NCBI RefSeq assembly: GCF_011493005.1
Contig: NZ_CP049156.1
Coordinates: 2,542,001 to 2,606,000, forward strand
From: Caballeronia sp. SBC1
Lineage (GTDB): Bacteria > Pseudomonadota > Gammaproteobacteria > Burkholderiales > Burkholderiaceae
Length of the DNA stretch: 64,000 bases
Reading direction: 5' to 3'
In this document: positions 1 to 8,806 of the stretch, piece by piece
Position numbering within the stretch: the stretch's first letter is position 1
Layout of the letters: each line of letters starts with the position of its first letter
Position numbers and translations under genes: made by a program
The notes under the pieces: generated by a model
Databases searched by the model: none
What the model saw: the letters and a program-made list of their open reading frames with translations, nothing else
What the model was told of the DNA's origin: nothing

Positions 1-1
1 C

Positions 2-400
2 GAGCGAGCGTTTCTCAGCGTATTCGATGGCATCGTGCCTGAAACAACGTCGTTTCTGGGTGGCGAGACTATCGGCGAGTTGCTTGATCGCGTGTTGCCG
101 CCGCTGCAAAACCTGCGCGACGATGCATCGTGGGACACGGTGCTGCTCGTGCTCCACGGCGGCGTCAATCGTGCGCTGTTATCGCACGCGATCACCAGCG
201 GGGGCCGCACGTTTTTCGGCCATCTCTCGCAGACCACGGGCTGCATCAATGCGCTCGATGTCGGCTCTAAACCCGGCGACTGGGTGATCCGCGCGCTGAA
301 TCATTCGCCGCCCTCGCCGCTTCACGCCGCGGTACGCAACACAACCATGGAATTGCTGTACGCGCAGTTCGTGCGCTTTAAGTCGATCATGAAGTCATAG
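2..400 (+). CDS. Histidine phosphatase family protein (5' truncated)
   Basis: C-terminal 132 residues of a phosphoglycerate-mutase-like histidine phosphatase; the start and the N-terminal RHG motif lie outside the window. The segment VLLVLHGGVNRALLSHAI carries the second catalytic histidine in the usual LHGGV(I/N)R context of the family, followed by a region ending in a basic tail. These enzymes remove phosphate from sugars, cofactors or phosphoproteins through a phosphohistidine intermediate. The gene is co-directional with, and 91 bp ahead of, the APH kinase, so an operon with a kinase and an acyl-CoA dehydrogenase is likely. The substrate cannot be read from the fragment. Confidence 0.8.
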   Translation, partial: ERAFLSVFDGIVPETTSFLGGETIGELLDRVLPPLQNLRDDASWDTVLLVLHGGVNRALLSHAITSGGRTFFGHLSQTTGCINALDVGSKPGDWVIRALNHSPPSPLHAAVRNTTMELLYAQFVRFKSIMKS

Positions 401-491
401 CGGGCACGCGGCCTGCACGCCGAACTACTGCGCCGTGAACGGCGCGACGCCGCGTGATGCCTCAACAATCGCAAGACCGGAGGAGACAACG

Positions 492-1601
492 ATGGCTGCA
501 CACGATACCCCCGCCCCACAGGATTTTTCAGCATTCGAGGGAACACGCCCGGTCAACGAGCGGCAACAATTCGATGTTCCGGCGTTATCAGCGTGGCTCG
601 AAACGCACGTTGAAGGCTTTGCCGGACCGCTTAGTGTCGAGCAGTTTGCCGGCGGCCAGTCGAATCCCACCTTCAAGCTGATCACGCCCGCGCGCAGTTA
701 CGTGATGCGATCGAAGCCCGGGCCGTCGGCGAAGTTATTGCCATCCGCGCACGCAATCGAACGTGAATATCGCGTGATGGATGCACTCGCCAGCACTGAC
801 GTTCCCGTCGCGAAAATGTTCGCGTTATGCGAGGACGAGAGCGTGATCGGACGCGCGTTCTATGTGATGGAGTTCATCGAAGGCCGCGTGTTGTGGGATC
901 AGGCGCTGCCGGGCATGGCACCGTCCGAACGCGGGGCGATCTACAACGAGATGAATCGCGTGATTGCGGCTCTCCATTCTGTGGATATTGCACAAGTAGG
1001 CCTCGATACCTACGGCAAGCCTGGCAACTATTTCGAGCGTCAGATTGGTCGCTGGAGCAAGCAATATGTTGCGTCGGAAACCGAGCCTATCGAAGCGATG
1101 ACCAAGTTGATCGCATGGCTGCCGAAGCATATTCCACGCAGCGAGGAAGGCGCGCCGGCGGAACGGGTGTCGATCGTCCACGGCGACTTCCGGCTCGACA
1201 ACCTGATCTTCCATCCAACCGAACCGCGTGTGCTTGCCGTGCTCGACTGGGAGCTTTCCACGCTTGGCGATCCTCTCGCCGATTTCGCTTACCACTGCAT
1301 GGCGTGGCATGTGGATCCTACTCAATTTCGCGGTATCGGCGGCCTCGACTGGGCGGCGCTGGGTATTCCCGATGAGGACGATTACGTCGCGAAATACCTC
1401 GCTCGAACGGGCCTTGCGATTCAGGGTGACTGGAATTTCTACCTCGCCTACAACATGTTCCGCATTGCCGCGATCCTGCAAGGAATCATGAAGCGGGTGA
1501 GCGAAGGCACGGCGGCAAGCGCACAGGCTGTTGATGCCGGAAAGCGCGCGAAACCCATGGCCGAACTCGCGTGGTCGTATGCGCAGAAGGTCAGTGAATA
1601 G
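492..1601 (+). CDS. APH-type phosphotransferase (ACAD10/11 kinase-like)
   Basis: 369-residue kinase-fold protein of the aminoglycoside phosphotransferase/choline kinase superfamily. Visible motifs are the catalytic loop HGDFRLDN (about residue 234) and the downstream metal-binding LDWE followed by STLGDPLAD. The ATG at 492 was preferred to an upstream in-frame start because AGGAGACAAC sits just before it. In ACAD11 and in the Lva system of Pseudomonas putida a kinase of this type phosphorylates 4-hydroxyacyl-CoA, and a partner acyl-CoA dehydrogenase-fold protein then removes the phosphate. An acyl-CoA dehydrogenase with matching features follows 74 bp downstream, so I infer a split ACAD11 system; substrate untested. 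Confidence 0.85.
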   Translation: MAAHDTPAPQDFSAFEGTRPVNERQQFDVPALSAWLETHVEGFAGPLSVEQFAGGQSNPTFKLITPARSYVMRSKPGPSAKLLPSAHAIEREYRVMDALASTDVPVAKMFALCEDESVIGRAFYVMEFIEGRVLWDQALPGMAPSERGAIYNEMNRVIAALHSVDIAQVGLDTYGKPGNYFERQIGRWSKQYVASETEPIEAMTKLIAWLPKHIPRSEEGAPAERVSIVHGDFRLDNLIFHPTEPRVLAVLDWELSTLGDPLADFAYHCMAWHVDPTQFRGIGGLDWAALGIPDEDDYVAKYLARTGLAIQGDWNFYLAYNMFRIAAILQGIMKRVSEGTAASAQAVDAGKRAKPMAELAWSYAQKVSE

Positions 1602-1675
1602 AGTAGCAATCAGCAACATCTTTCATGGGACCAGAGTAAGCGCTGAAGCGCCAACTCTGGTCGACAGGAGACGCT

Positions 1676-2890
1676 ATGAATTTCGATTACACGCCGAAAG
1701 TGCAGGAACTGCGCCAAAAGCTAAGCCATTTCTTCGATGAACACATCTACCCGAACGAGCGCGCGTTCAACAGTGAAGTCGCCGCTAATCGCGCAAACGG
1801 CAACGCATGGGTTCCAACGAAGTTGATCGAAGAACTGAAGCAACAAGCCCGCGATGCCGGTCTATGGAATCTGTTCCTGCCAGAGTCCGAACGCGGTGCC
1901 GGTCTGAGTAATCTGGAATACGCGCCACTCTGCGAGATCATGGGCCGCGTGCCATGGGCGCCGGAAGTCTTCAATTGCGGCGCGCCGGACACGGGCAACA
2001 TGGAGACCATCGAACGTTATGGCAGCGAGCAGCAGAAGCTGCAATGGCTCGAACCGCTGCTTCAAGGCGAAATCCGTTCCGCATTCCTGATGACCGAACC
2101 GGACGTGGCTTCGTCGGACGCGACGAATATTCAGTGCAGCATTGTGCGCGATGGCGACAGCTACGTGATCAACGGCCACAAGTGGTGGTCGTCGGGTGCC
2201 GGCGATCCGCGCTGCAAGGTGTACATCGTGATGGGCAAGACCGATCCCGATGCGCCGAAACATCAGCAGCAATCGATGATTCTCGTTCCTTCGGACGCGA
2301 CTGGCATTACCGTGCATCGACCGCTCTCGGTGTTTGGCTACGACGACGCACCGCACGGCCACATGGATATCACGCTCGATAACGTGCGCGTGCCAGTATC
2401 GAACATGTTGCTCGGTGAAGGGCGCGGCTTTGAAATCGCACAGGGACGTCTTGGACCGGGCCGCATTCATCACTGCATGCGGCTGATTGGACTGGCTGAA
2501 CGCGCGCTCGAACTGATGTCGAAACGCACGCTGCAACGGGTGGCTTTCGGCAAGCCTATCGCTGCGCACGGCGTAACGCTGGAGCGTATTGCCGAGGCAC
2601 GCATCATGATCGAACAGGCGCGCCTGCTCACCCTGAAAGCGGCTTACATGATGGATACCGTCGGCAATAAGGGCGCACGTGGCGAGATCGCGATGATCAA
2701 GGTGGTGGCGCCGAATATCGCGTGCCAGATCATCGACTGGGCGATTCAGGCGCACGGCGGGGCCGGCGTGTCCGATGATTTTCCGCTGGCTTACGCCTAC
2801 GCGCATGCCCGGACGTTGAGACTTGCCGATGGGCCCGATGAAGTGCATCGGAACGCGATCGCCAAGCTGGAGCTTTCACGGTACGCGTGA
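1676..2890 (+). CDS. Acyl-CoA dehydrogenase family protein (ACAD11/LvaC-like)
   Basis: 404-residue flavoprotein with the three-part acyl-CoA dehydrogenase layout: N-terminal helices, a beta domain with the [12 protein letters not shown] flavin/acyl loop, and a C-terminal helical domain with [15 protein letters not shown]. The C-terminal motif is [10 protein letters not shown] rather than the YEGTxQIQ of classical beta-oxidation enzymes; ADGPDEVH is characteristic of ACAD10/11-type proteins. The start has a good ribosome site (AGGAGACGCT). It follows the APH kinase, in line with the kinase/ACAD pair that converts 4-hydroxyacyl-CoA to an ordinary beta-oxidation substrate. Assignment to the family is firm; the 4-hydroxy acid role is inference. 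Confidence 0.9.
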   Translation: MNFDYTPKVQELRQKLSHFFDEHIYPNERAFNSEVAANRANGNAWVPTKLIEELKQQARDAGLWNLFLPESERGAGLSNLEYAPLCEIMGRVPWAPEVFNCGAPDTGNMETIERYGSEQQKLQWLEPLLQGEIRSAFLMTEPDVASSDATNIQCSIVRDGDSYVINGHKWWSSGAGDPRCKVYIVMGKTDPDAPKHQQQSMILVPSDATGITVHRPLSVFGYDDAPHGHMDITLDNVRVPVSNMLLGEGRGFEIAQGRLGPGRIHHCMRLIGLAERALELMSKRTLQRVAFGKPIAAHGVTLERIAEARIMIEQARLLTLKAAYMMDTVGNKGARGEIAMIKVVAPNIACQIIDWAIQAHGGAGVSDDFPLAYAYAHARTLRLADGPDEVHRNAIAKLELSRYA

Positions 2891-3004
2891 ACCGGTGTTC
2901 AGCGTCTTTCTGCGAACTATGGTCTAATTTTCGGCAGCGTTTTTGGGCGGCGATCCATGATTGCACAGGTCGCCGCTTTCCCGTATTCAGGACCTGGAGC
3001 GAAA

Positions 3005-3697
3005 ATGATCGACGTATATAGCTGGGCCACGCCGAACGGCCACAAGATTCATATCATGCTGGAAGAAGTCGGACTCGAGTACAAAGCGATTCCCATCGAT
3101 ATTGGCGCGGGCGATCAATTCACGCCCGAGTTCCTGGCTATCAGCCCGAATAACAAGATTCCCGCGATTGTCGATAGCGATGGCCCTGGCGGCAAGCCGC
3201 TAGCGCTCTTTGAATCTGGCGCGATCCTGCTTTATCTCGCCGAGAAAACGGGAAAGTTTCTGCCCCTGGATCCTGTTGGCCGATACACGACCATGCAGTG
3301 GTTGATGTTTCAGATGGGCGGTATTGGACCCATGCTCGGCCAGGCGCATCATTTCCGAATTTACGCGCCTGAAAAGATCGAATACGCGGTTAATCGCTAT
3401 TCGAATGAAGCCAAGCGCTTGTATGGCGTGATGGACAAGCAATTGGGTGTGACGCGGTTTCTCGCCGGAAATGACTATTCCATCGCTGATATCGCGACGT
3501 TTCCATGGACGCGATCCTGGAAAAACCAGGGGATTGAGCTGGACGAATTCCCGAACGTGAAGCGGTGGTTTGATGAGATCGCTTCACGGCCTGCGGTTAT
3601 TCGCGGCGTTGAAGTACTTGCGTCAGCTCGCAAGGATTTGAACACCGATAAACAACGTGAAGTGCTGTTTGGCGCACAGCAGTACGCGAGACGCTAA
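3005..3697 (+). CDS. Glutathione S-transferase family protein (YfcG/YghU-like)
   Basis: 230-residue two-domain GST. The N-terminal thioredoxin-like domain begins MIDVYSWATPNGHKI and contains the glutathione-binding NNKIPAIVDSDGPGG and FESGAILLYLAEKTG segments; the C-terminal half is helical. The TPNGxK motif is typical of the Nu-class YfcG/YghU proteins, which show disulfide reductase activity with glutathione. The ATG at 3005 was chosen over one 48 bases upstream because CTGGAGCG precedes it and the protein then starts as family members do. It faces the convergent MaoC gene; a short inverted repeat (3711-3734) lies between them. Confidence 0.88.
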   Translation: MIDVYSWATPNGHKIHIMLEEVGLEYKAIPIDIGAGDQFTPEFLAISPNNKIPAIVDSDGPGGKPLALFESGAILLYLAEKTGKFLPLDPVGRYTTMQWLMFQMGGIGPMLGQAHHFRIYAPEKIEYAVNRYSNEAKRLYGVMDKQLGVTRFLAGNDYSIADIATFPWTRSWKNQGIELDEFPNVKRWFDEIASRPAVIRGVEVLASARKDLNTDKQREVLFGAQQYARR

Positions 3698-3710
3698 GCG
3701 TTTGATGCGA

Positions 3711-3734
3711 CAGGTTCCTTACTAGGGGAACCTG
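3711..3734. repeat. Inverted repeat between convergent genes
   Basis: CAGGTTCC and GGAACCTG form an 8-bp stem with an 8-base loop, between the ends of the convergent GST and MaoC genes. No T-run follows on either strand, so it is at best a weak or factor-dependent terminator. Confidence 0.4.
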
Positions 3735-3770
3735 CCTGATGACGGCATAACGCCGCGCACACACGGACTT

Positions 3771-4223
3771 TCAAAAGTAATGCCGGGTGATGAACTCCGC
3801 GACGCATACCGGTTTCTCATCGCCCTCTTTCTGCACGGTCACGCGCCAGATTACCTGCACCCCGCCTTCTTCCACATCACTCACCGTTTCCGCTACGAAC
3901 CTCGCCCTGAGCCTCGTCCCGACGCGTACCGGCGACATGAACCGCACCTTGTTCATGCCGTAGTTCACGCCCAATTTCTGCTGCAGCGGCACGCACTGAT
4001 CAAGCCACATCGGGACCAACGCCAAGGTTAAAAACCCATGCGCAATCGGTCCGCCAAACGGTGATTCTTTTTTCGCTCGCTCTACGTCAACGTGGATCCA
4101 CTGGCGATCGTCGGTGGCGTCGGCGAATCGGTTCACGCGTGATTGATCTATTTCCAACCACTCGCTCACATACTCGTCCCGGCGCTCCGCGGCTTTGACC
4201 TCGGCTGCGCTGGTCAACTTCAT
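3771..4223 (-). CDS. MaoC family dehydratase
   Basis: 150-residue single hot-dog-fold protein. The hydratase 2 signature is visible as D(x)4QWIHVDVERAKKESPFGGPIAHGFLTLAL, with the catalytic Asp and His of R-specific enoyl-CoA hydratases. Such enzymes add water to trans-2-enoyl-CoA. Its ATG overlaps the TGA of the upstream MaoC gene (ATGA, 4 bp), so the two are translationally coupled. The pairing of two small MaoC proteins with two acyl-CoA dehydrogenases resembles steroid or branched side-chain degradation modules, where paired subunits form heteromers. The exact substrate is unknown. Confidence 0.88.
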   Translation of the reverse strand: MKLTSAAEVKAAERRDEYVSEWLEIDQSRVNRFADATDDRQWIHVDVERAKKESPFGGPIAHGFLTLALVPMWLDQCVPLQQKLGVNYGMNKVRFMSPVRVGTRLRARFVAETVSDVEEGGVQVIWRVTVQKEGDEKPVCVAEFITRHYF

Positions 4224-4678
4224 TGCGAGTTTCCCGGGTAACGAAGCCCGAAGATTGCCGCCGAATCCACGGTCAATACCAGTTCGTCACGCTGGTTATA
4301 AGCTTCCCAACGCGTGGCGACAATTCCACGATCCGGCTTGCTCTCCGATACCCGCTTGCTCAACACACGTACCGTCAACCTGACTGTATCGTTCACCCGA
4401 ACCGGCTTGAGCCAGCGGATATTATCGAGACCGGGGGAGCCCATTGACGTGGAATCCGCTAGCATGTCGCGCACCAGGATGCCCATCATCGCCGAGCAGG
4501 TATTCCAGCCGCTTGCGACCAATCCGCCAAACGGCGATGCCTCGCCGCCCGCCTCGCTCAAATGAAAAGGCTGCGGATCATAACGTCCGGCGAATTCGAT
4601 AATCTCTTCTTTCAGAAACGTATGACCGCCCAATTGCGCCACCGCTCCAACTTCGAAATCCTCATAGCTGAACGCCAT
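4220..4678 (-). CDS. MaoC family dehydratase (second subunit)
   Basis: 152-residue hot-dog-fold protein beginning MAFSYEDFEVG, with the segment FAGRYDPQPFHLSEAGGEASPFGGLVASGWNT corresponding to the hydratase 2 motif. AAGGAG lies 7 bases before the ATG at 4678, which decides this start over an in-frame one 24 bases upstream. It lies 31 bp downstream of the smaller acyl-CoA dehydrogenase and overlaps the next MaoC gene by 4 bp. The two MaoC proteins may work as a heteromer or on successive substrates of one pathway. Function by family only. Confidence 0.86.
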   Translation of the reverse strand: MAFSYEDFEVGAVAQLGGHTFLKEEIIEFAGRYDPQPFHLSEAGGEASPFGGLVASGWNTCSAMMGILVRDMLADSTSMGSPGLDNIRWLKPVRVNDTVRLTVRVLSKRVSESKPDRGIVATRWEAYNQRDELVLTVDSAAIFGLRYPGNSQ

Positions 4679-4709
4679 CCCCGCTCTCCTTTTTAAATAC
4701 ATCGATTAT

Positions 4710-5831
4710 TTAAACCTCAGTGTCGGCGAATCCGGGCAACGACGCAAACCGTGCCAGATGATGATCGACATCGCCTAACGTCGTCTCGATGATCGACAAG
4801 CGTTTGAACCAGTGCGCCGCCGCGACTTCGTTCGTCACGCCCATTCCGCCATGCAGTTGGACCGCTTGCTGCCCGACGAAACGCGCTGCCTGACCAACCC
4901 TCGCCTTGGCCGCGGAAATTGCGCGACGGCGCTCATTGGCGTCCTCACTTGTGTACCGCGCAGCAGCAAGATACGTGATGGAACGCGCCTGCTCCGCGTG
5001 AATCAGCATCTCCACCATACGATGCTGCAGCGCCTGGAAACGCGCGATGGGCGTGCCGAATTGCTTACGCTCCTTCGTGTACTCGACTGTCGCGTGATTC
5101 AGCGCGTCGAGTACGCCAACGGCTTCGGCGCACAGCAGGAACGTGGCGTAATCGGCAATGCGTTCAAGCGTGGCGGCGCCTGTGTTGGCCTGGCCGAGAC
5201 GGGCGGCCGGCGTGGCCGTGAACGTGAGCGTCGCGGCGCGCTGACCATCGATCGTCCGATACTCAGTGACCTGCGCATTAGCCGCGTCACGCGCGACAAC
5301 GAACAACGCAATTTCGCCAGCCAGCCGCGCGGGCACGATCCAGTAGTCGGCCTGTGCGCCATGAAGGACCAAGGACTTCTGGCCGCTCAGCACGAAACCA
5401 TCGCTTTTCTCTTGCGCGGCGGTTTCCACCGAGAACAGGTCGTAGCGGGCATGCGGTTCGTGAAACGCCACCGCAAGCTTGATCTCGCCGCCGGCCGCGC
5501 GTTCGAGCAACGCGTTCGCGTAGTCATCGCCCACCAGCCGCAAAGCTTCGATACCCACCGCCGTCGCCCAATACGGCTCAACTACCAGTGCACGTCCCAG
5601 TTCCTGCATGACGACCAGCATGTCGGCCGGACCGCCATCGAAACCACCCTGCGCTTCAGGCGCCGGCAAGGCCGTCAAGCCTAGCTCGGTGAATGCGGTC
5701 CAATGTTTTTCATCGACACCGTCCTTCGACGCCACGATCTTCTGCCGAGCATCGAACGTGTACTCGTTGTCGAGATACCGGCGCAATGCGTCCCTGAACT
5801 GCTGCTGCTCATCGGTGAAATTGAAGTCCAT
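4710..5831 (-). CDS. Acyl-CoA dehydrogenase family protein (beta-type partner)
   Basis: 373-residue acyl-CoA dehydrogenase homologue starting MDFNFTDEQQQFRDALRRYL. The C-terminal domain contains QLHGGMGVTNEVAAAHWFKRL, but the usual catalytic YEGTxQIQ position reads ETTLGDVDHHL, a form common in partner subunits of heteromeric acyl-CoA dehydrogenases such as those of steroid side-chain degradation. It starts 10 bp after the end of the larger acyl-CoA dehydrogenase gene and is followed by two MaoC genes, so an alpha/beta enzyme feeding a hydratase is a reasonable model. Family certain, partnership inferred. Confidence 0.88.
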   Translation of the reverse strand: MDFNFTDEQQQFRDALRRYLDNEYTFDARQKIVASKDGVDEKHWTAFTELGLTALPAPEAQGGFDGGPADMLVVMQELGRALVVEPYWATAVGIEALRLVGDDYANALLERAAGGEIKLAVAFHEPHARYDLFSVETAAQEKSDGFVLSGQKSLVLHGAQADYWIVPARLAGEIALFVVARDAANAQVTEYRTIDGQRAATLTFTATPAARLGQANTGAATLERIADYATFLLCAEAVGVLDALNHATVEYTKERKQFGTPIARFQALQHRMVEMLIHAEQARSITYLAAARYTSEDANERRRAISAAKARVGQAARFVGQQAVQLHGGMGVTNEVAAAHWFKRLSIIETTLGDVDHHLARFASLPGFADTEV

Positions 5832-5841
5832 GTGCCGCTCC

Positions 5842-7038
5842 TCACAAGCCCAGAATCATCTGCGCGATGATGTTTTTTTGAATTTCGTTCGAGCCGCCGT
5901 AGATCGACGTCTTGCGGAAGTTGAAGTAGTACGCGGCTAGCGGTGCGGCGTCGTCGTCGCCGGCAAGGCTGTGTTCACGTTCGCCTTCCAGATACGCGGG
6001 ATCGAACGCGGCAGCTTGCGGACCGATAGCTTCGACCATGAGTTCGGTCAGCGCCTGCTGGACTTCGGTGCCCTTGATCTTGAGCATTGATGCCTCCGGC
6101 CCCGGGCCGCGCCCGTTCGCTTCGCTCGCCACCACGCGTTGCACGGTGACCTCGAGCGCCATCATCTCGATCTCGAGCGCTGCGATCTTCGAGGAAAACA
6201 CAGGATCACTGAGCAACGAACCACCGCCCTTCTTCTGATTGGCGGCAAGCCGCTTCAGGAACACCAGTTCCCGCTTCGATTGCCCGACGCGCGCAATGCC
6301 CGTACGTTCATGCCCGAGCAAATACTTCGCATAAGTCCAGCCGCGATTTTCTTCGCCGACCAGATTCTCGAGCGGCACCTTCACGTCTTCCAGGAACACT
6401 TCGTTGACTTCGTGATCTTCGTCGAGCGTGATGATCGGACGCACCGTGATGCCGGGCGTCTTCATGTCGATGAGAAGGAACGAAATGCCTTCCTGTTTCT
6501 TCGCACCGGTATCGGTGCGCACGAGGCAGAACATCATGTCGGCGAATTGGCCGAGCGTGGTCCAGGTTTTCTGGCCGTTGACCACGTAGTGATCGCCCTG
6601 GCGTTCGGCGCGGGTTCTCAGCGACGCCAGATCGGAACCCGAGCCGGGTTCCGAATATCCCTGGCACCACCAATCGGTGCCATCGAGAATACGCGGGAGG
6701 TAGTGGGCTTTTTGCACGTCGCTGCCATATTTCATCAGGACGGGCGCGACCATCGATACCCCGAACGGCAACACGCCCGGCGCACCAATGCGAGCACATT
6801 CTTCGTCCCAGATATGGCGCTGCGTTGCGTTCCAGCCCGGGCCGCCGTATTCCTTCGGCCAGGCGACAACGGACCAGCCACGCGTGCCGAGCAGCTTGTG
6901 CCAGCTCGCGTAGTCGTCGCGGTTCAGACGTTTGTGTTCGAGTACCTTGGTCCGCAGAGTTTGCGGCAGGTTGGCGTCGAGCCAGGCGCGGATGTCGGCG
7001 CGAAATGCGTCGTCGGCGGGGGAATAATTCAGGTCCAT
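5842..7038 (-). CDS. Acyl-CoA dehydrogenase family protein (alpha-type partner)
   Basis: 398-residue flavoenzyme with a complete core: WCQGYSEPGSGSDLASL (flavin and substrate loop), VVNGQKTWTTLGQFAD, and the C-terminal YGGSNEIQKNIIAQ. Glycine stands where medium-chain enzymes have the catalytic Glu of YEGT; a glutamate in GHERTG occupies the alternative position used by isovaleryl- and long-chain enzymes. It is the first gene of the - strand acyl-CoA cluster; the DUF1178 gene ends 70 bp upstream. Likely oxidises an acyl-CoA with the adjacent smaller homologue; FAD-dependent, electrons passing to ETF. Confidence 0.9.
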   Translation of the reverse strand: MDLNYSPADDAFRADIRAWLDANLPQTLRTKVLEHKRLNRDDYASWHKLLGTRGWSVVAWPKEYGGPGWNATQRHIWDEECARIGAPGVLPFGVSMVAPVLMKYGSDVQKAHYLPRILDGTDWWCQGYSEPGSGSDLASLRTRAERQGDHYVVNGQKTWTTLGQFADMMFCLVRTDTGAKKQEGISFLLIDMKTPGITVRPIITLDEDHEVNEVFLEDVKVPLENLVGEENRGWTYAKYLLGHERTGIARVGQSKRELVFLKRLAANQKKGGGSLLSDPVFSSKIAALEIEMMALEVTVQRVVASEANGRGPGPEASMLKIKGTEVQQALTELMVEAIGPQAAAFDPAYLEGEREHSLAGDDDAAPLAAYYFNFRKTSIYGGSNEIQKNIIAQMILGL

Positions 7039-7107
7039 GCGCTGTGTCTCCTGTCATGACCCGGGTCGGCCATGAGGAGACGCGCGCCAAGCTGAACCTG
7101 ATTCAGC

Positions 7108-7605
7108 TTATTGCAGCGGCTCTTTCAGTGCGGCCGGCACGGGCAACGGCATCACGTCGATGCCTTCTTCCATCAATGCGTGCGCATCTTCCGGCGTTGC
7201 GACGCCGCGAATATTGCGCGCCGGCGCTTCGTCGTAATGCATGCGCCGCGCCTCTTCAGCAAAACGGTCGCCCACGTTCTCCGTCTTCGCGAGAATTTCC
7301 CGCATGAAATGCAGCGCTCGCGCCTGAAGCGCTTGATCGGCGTCCTGCGGCGGCTGAGCCGCTTGCGTAGCGTTCGATCCGGCGGCCTCTTTTCCGCCCT
7401 GGTCGGAACTGCTCGACGAGCGATTCTCCGAACGATTCGCCGACAAATTCAGGCGCGGCGCCGACGGCATGCGGCTCACCTCCGTTGTCGAGCACACCGG
7501 GCAAGCCACGAGCTTGCGCGACAACTGGGATTCGAACTCATCGGTCGAAGCAAACCAGCCTTCGAAACGATGGTCGTGTGAGCACTTCAAGTCGAGAACC
7601 TTCAT
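7108..7605 (-). CDS. DUF1178 family protein
   Basis: 165-residue protein of unknown function. The N-terminal half has a zinc-ribbon arrangement: MKVLDLKCSHDHRFEGWF, then VACPVCST about 35 residues later, giving one Cys early and a CPxC pair; FASTDEFESQ lies between. The middle is low-complexity and rich in Ser, Gln and Ala; the C-terminal half (RALHFMREILAKTENVGDRFAEEARRMHY) is the conserved DUF1178 core. It is separated from the NUDIX gene by a terminator and has its own promoter, so it appears to be an independent unit downstream of the nuo operon. Confidence 0.85.
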   Translation of the reverse strand: MKVLDLKCSHDHRFEGWFASTDEFESQLSRKLVACPVCSTTEVSRMPSAPRLNLSANRSENRSSSSSDQGGKEAAGSNATQAAQPPQDADQALQARALHFMREILAKTENVGDRFAEEARRMHYDEAPARNIRGVATPEDAHALMEEGIDVMPLPVPAALKEPLQ

Positions 7606-7626
7606 GCTAATCGGGGCTTGCCAGAA

Positions 7627-7655
7627 AGTTTAATCGCAAAAACGCGTTTTGTGAA
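7627..7655 (-). promoter_or_regulatory. Candidate promoter of the DUF1178 gene
   Basis: On the - strand, TTCACA (7655-7650), a 17-bp spacer and TAAACT (7632-7627) form a sigma-70-like promoter. It would start transcription about 15 bases before the ATG at 7605. The spacing is ideal; the -10 match is moderate. Confidence 0.5.
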
Positions 7656-7775
7656 CGACCGTTCGCAAAAAATGACATTGCGACGGTTTGATGGAATGTG
7701 GAAACACACGTTCGATTCTAGCCCGGCGCTGGAGCGCGTGCCGAACGGCGCGCAGTCTTGATTGAACACACAAAT

Positions 7776-7802
7776 AAAAAGCGGCCTTCAAGGCCGCTTT
7801 TT
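7776..7802 (-). terminator. Terminator after the NUDIX gene
   Basis: AAAAAGCGGCC, loop TTCAA, GGCCGCTTTTT. The GC stem is flanked by A and T runs, so it can work on both strands. It lies 34 bp after the NUDIX stop and likely marks the end of the nuo-DUF2818-NUDIX transcript. Confidence 0.9.
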
Positions 7803-7835
7803 CATGCGAATGCATCGGGCCGCTCAGTCGCTTTT

Positions 7836-8438
7836 TCAGTCACTGACCGGATCGCCCAACGCCCACTCGCCCGACATCACTTTCTCCAGCCAGAAGCTGC
7901 CGATGATCGTCTTGACGTCGCTGATATGCCCGCTCCTGATCCACTCGAAAATCTGCGACCGGTCTGCGATGAACGTCTCGAGAAACTCGCCCTCGTCGAG
8001 CTTGCTCTCGCCGGCCGTCAAACCGCGGGCCAAATACAGATCGATGAATTCGGTCGAATAGGAAATCACCGGATGAATTCGCGTCAGGAAAAACCATTCG
8101 CGTGCCGTGTAACCGGTTTCTTCGAGGAGCTCGCGTTTTGCGCACGCGAGTTCGCTCTCGTTCGGATCGAGCTTGCCGGCGGGATATTCGAGCAGAACCT
8201 TGGCAATCGGGTATCGATACTGCCGTTCAAGCAGCACGCGGCCGTCATCGAACAGCGGCAGGATCATCACAGCACCCGGATGTTCGACGAACTCGCGCGT
8301 GGCGTGCTTGCCATCCGGCAACTCGACTGTATCGATCTTGAGCGTGAGGAACTTGCCCTGATGCAGCAACTTGCTCTCGACCGTCTTCTCGATCAAGCCA
8401 TCGTCGGAATCGGGGAAATCGAGAGATTGGTCAGCCAT
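7836..8438 (-). CDS. NUDIX hydrolase (ADP-ribose pyrophosphatase type)
   Basis: 200-residue NUDIX protein. The full NUDIX box GX5EX7REUXEEXGU is present as GKLDPNE, seven residues, then RELLEETGY (about residues 108-130), preceded by the ADP-sugar pyrophosphatase-type strand LLERQYRYPIAKVLLEYPAG. Such enzymes split ADP-ribose or other ADP-sugars to AMP and sugar phosphate using Mg2+. The gene lies 71 bp after DUF2818 at the end of the complex I operon, a plausible location for clearing ADP-ribose formed from NAD(H). Specificity not shown. Confidence 0.9.
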   Translation of the reverse strand: MADQSLDFPDSDDGLIEKTVESKLLHQGKFLTLKIDTVELPDGKHATREFVEHPGAVMILPLFDDGRVLLERQYRYPIAKVLLEYPAGKLDPNESELACAKRELLEETGYTAREWFFLTRIHPVISYSTEFIDLYLARGLTAGESKLDEGEFLETFIADRSQIFEWIRSGHISDVKTIIGSFWLEKVMSGEWALGDPVSD

Positions 8439-8509
8439 CGTGCACCTTGAAAGAAACGCGTTAAGTTAAACGGCTAAACGCGAGGATCAAGCCACGACGG
8501 CCGTCGCCA

Positions 8510-8806
8510 TCAGCGGCGCTTGACGAGATACTGGAACGTGAAGCCGGGAAACGCGAGCACCAGGAACAAGCTGAAGGTCACGGCGTAAAACTGCCAGCCC
8601 TGCTCGAAGCGGTTACCCGCACGCGCTTCGAGCATAAAGCCGAGTGCGCCCACGACAAAATAAAGCACGATCAATTCCGCGATGCGAATCCAGCCGTTTT
8701 TCTTCGTCGTCTTGAGCGAAACGACGGAGAAAAGGCGCTGATTCACGAACGGGAGGTTGGCGCCGACCAGCGCCAACAACACGATAAACCAGCCCGCAGC
8801 CGACAT
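8510..8806 (-). CDS. DUF2818 small membrane protein
   Basis: 98-residue integral membrane protein beginning MSAAGWFIVLLALVGANLPF, with three predicted hydrophobic segments (about 5-22, 42-60, 75-92) and a basic end (YLVKRR). Its ATG overlaps the nuoN stop codon in the - strand sequence TAATG, so it is translationally coupled to nuoN. DUF2818 proteins are found after nuoN in betaproteobacteria; their role is not known, but position suggests an accessory or assembly factor of complex I. A longer upstream in-frame start exists but would run deep into nuoN. Confidence 0.85.
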   Translation of the reverse strand: MSAAGWFIVLLALVGANLPFVNQRLFSVVSLKTTKKNGWIRIAELIVLYFVVGALGFMLEARAGNRFEQGWQFYAVTFSLFLVLAFPGFTFQYLVKRR

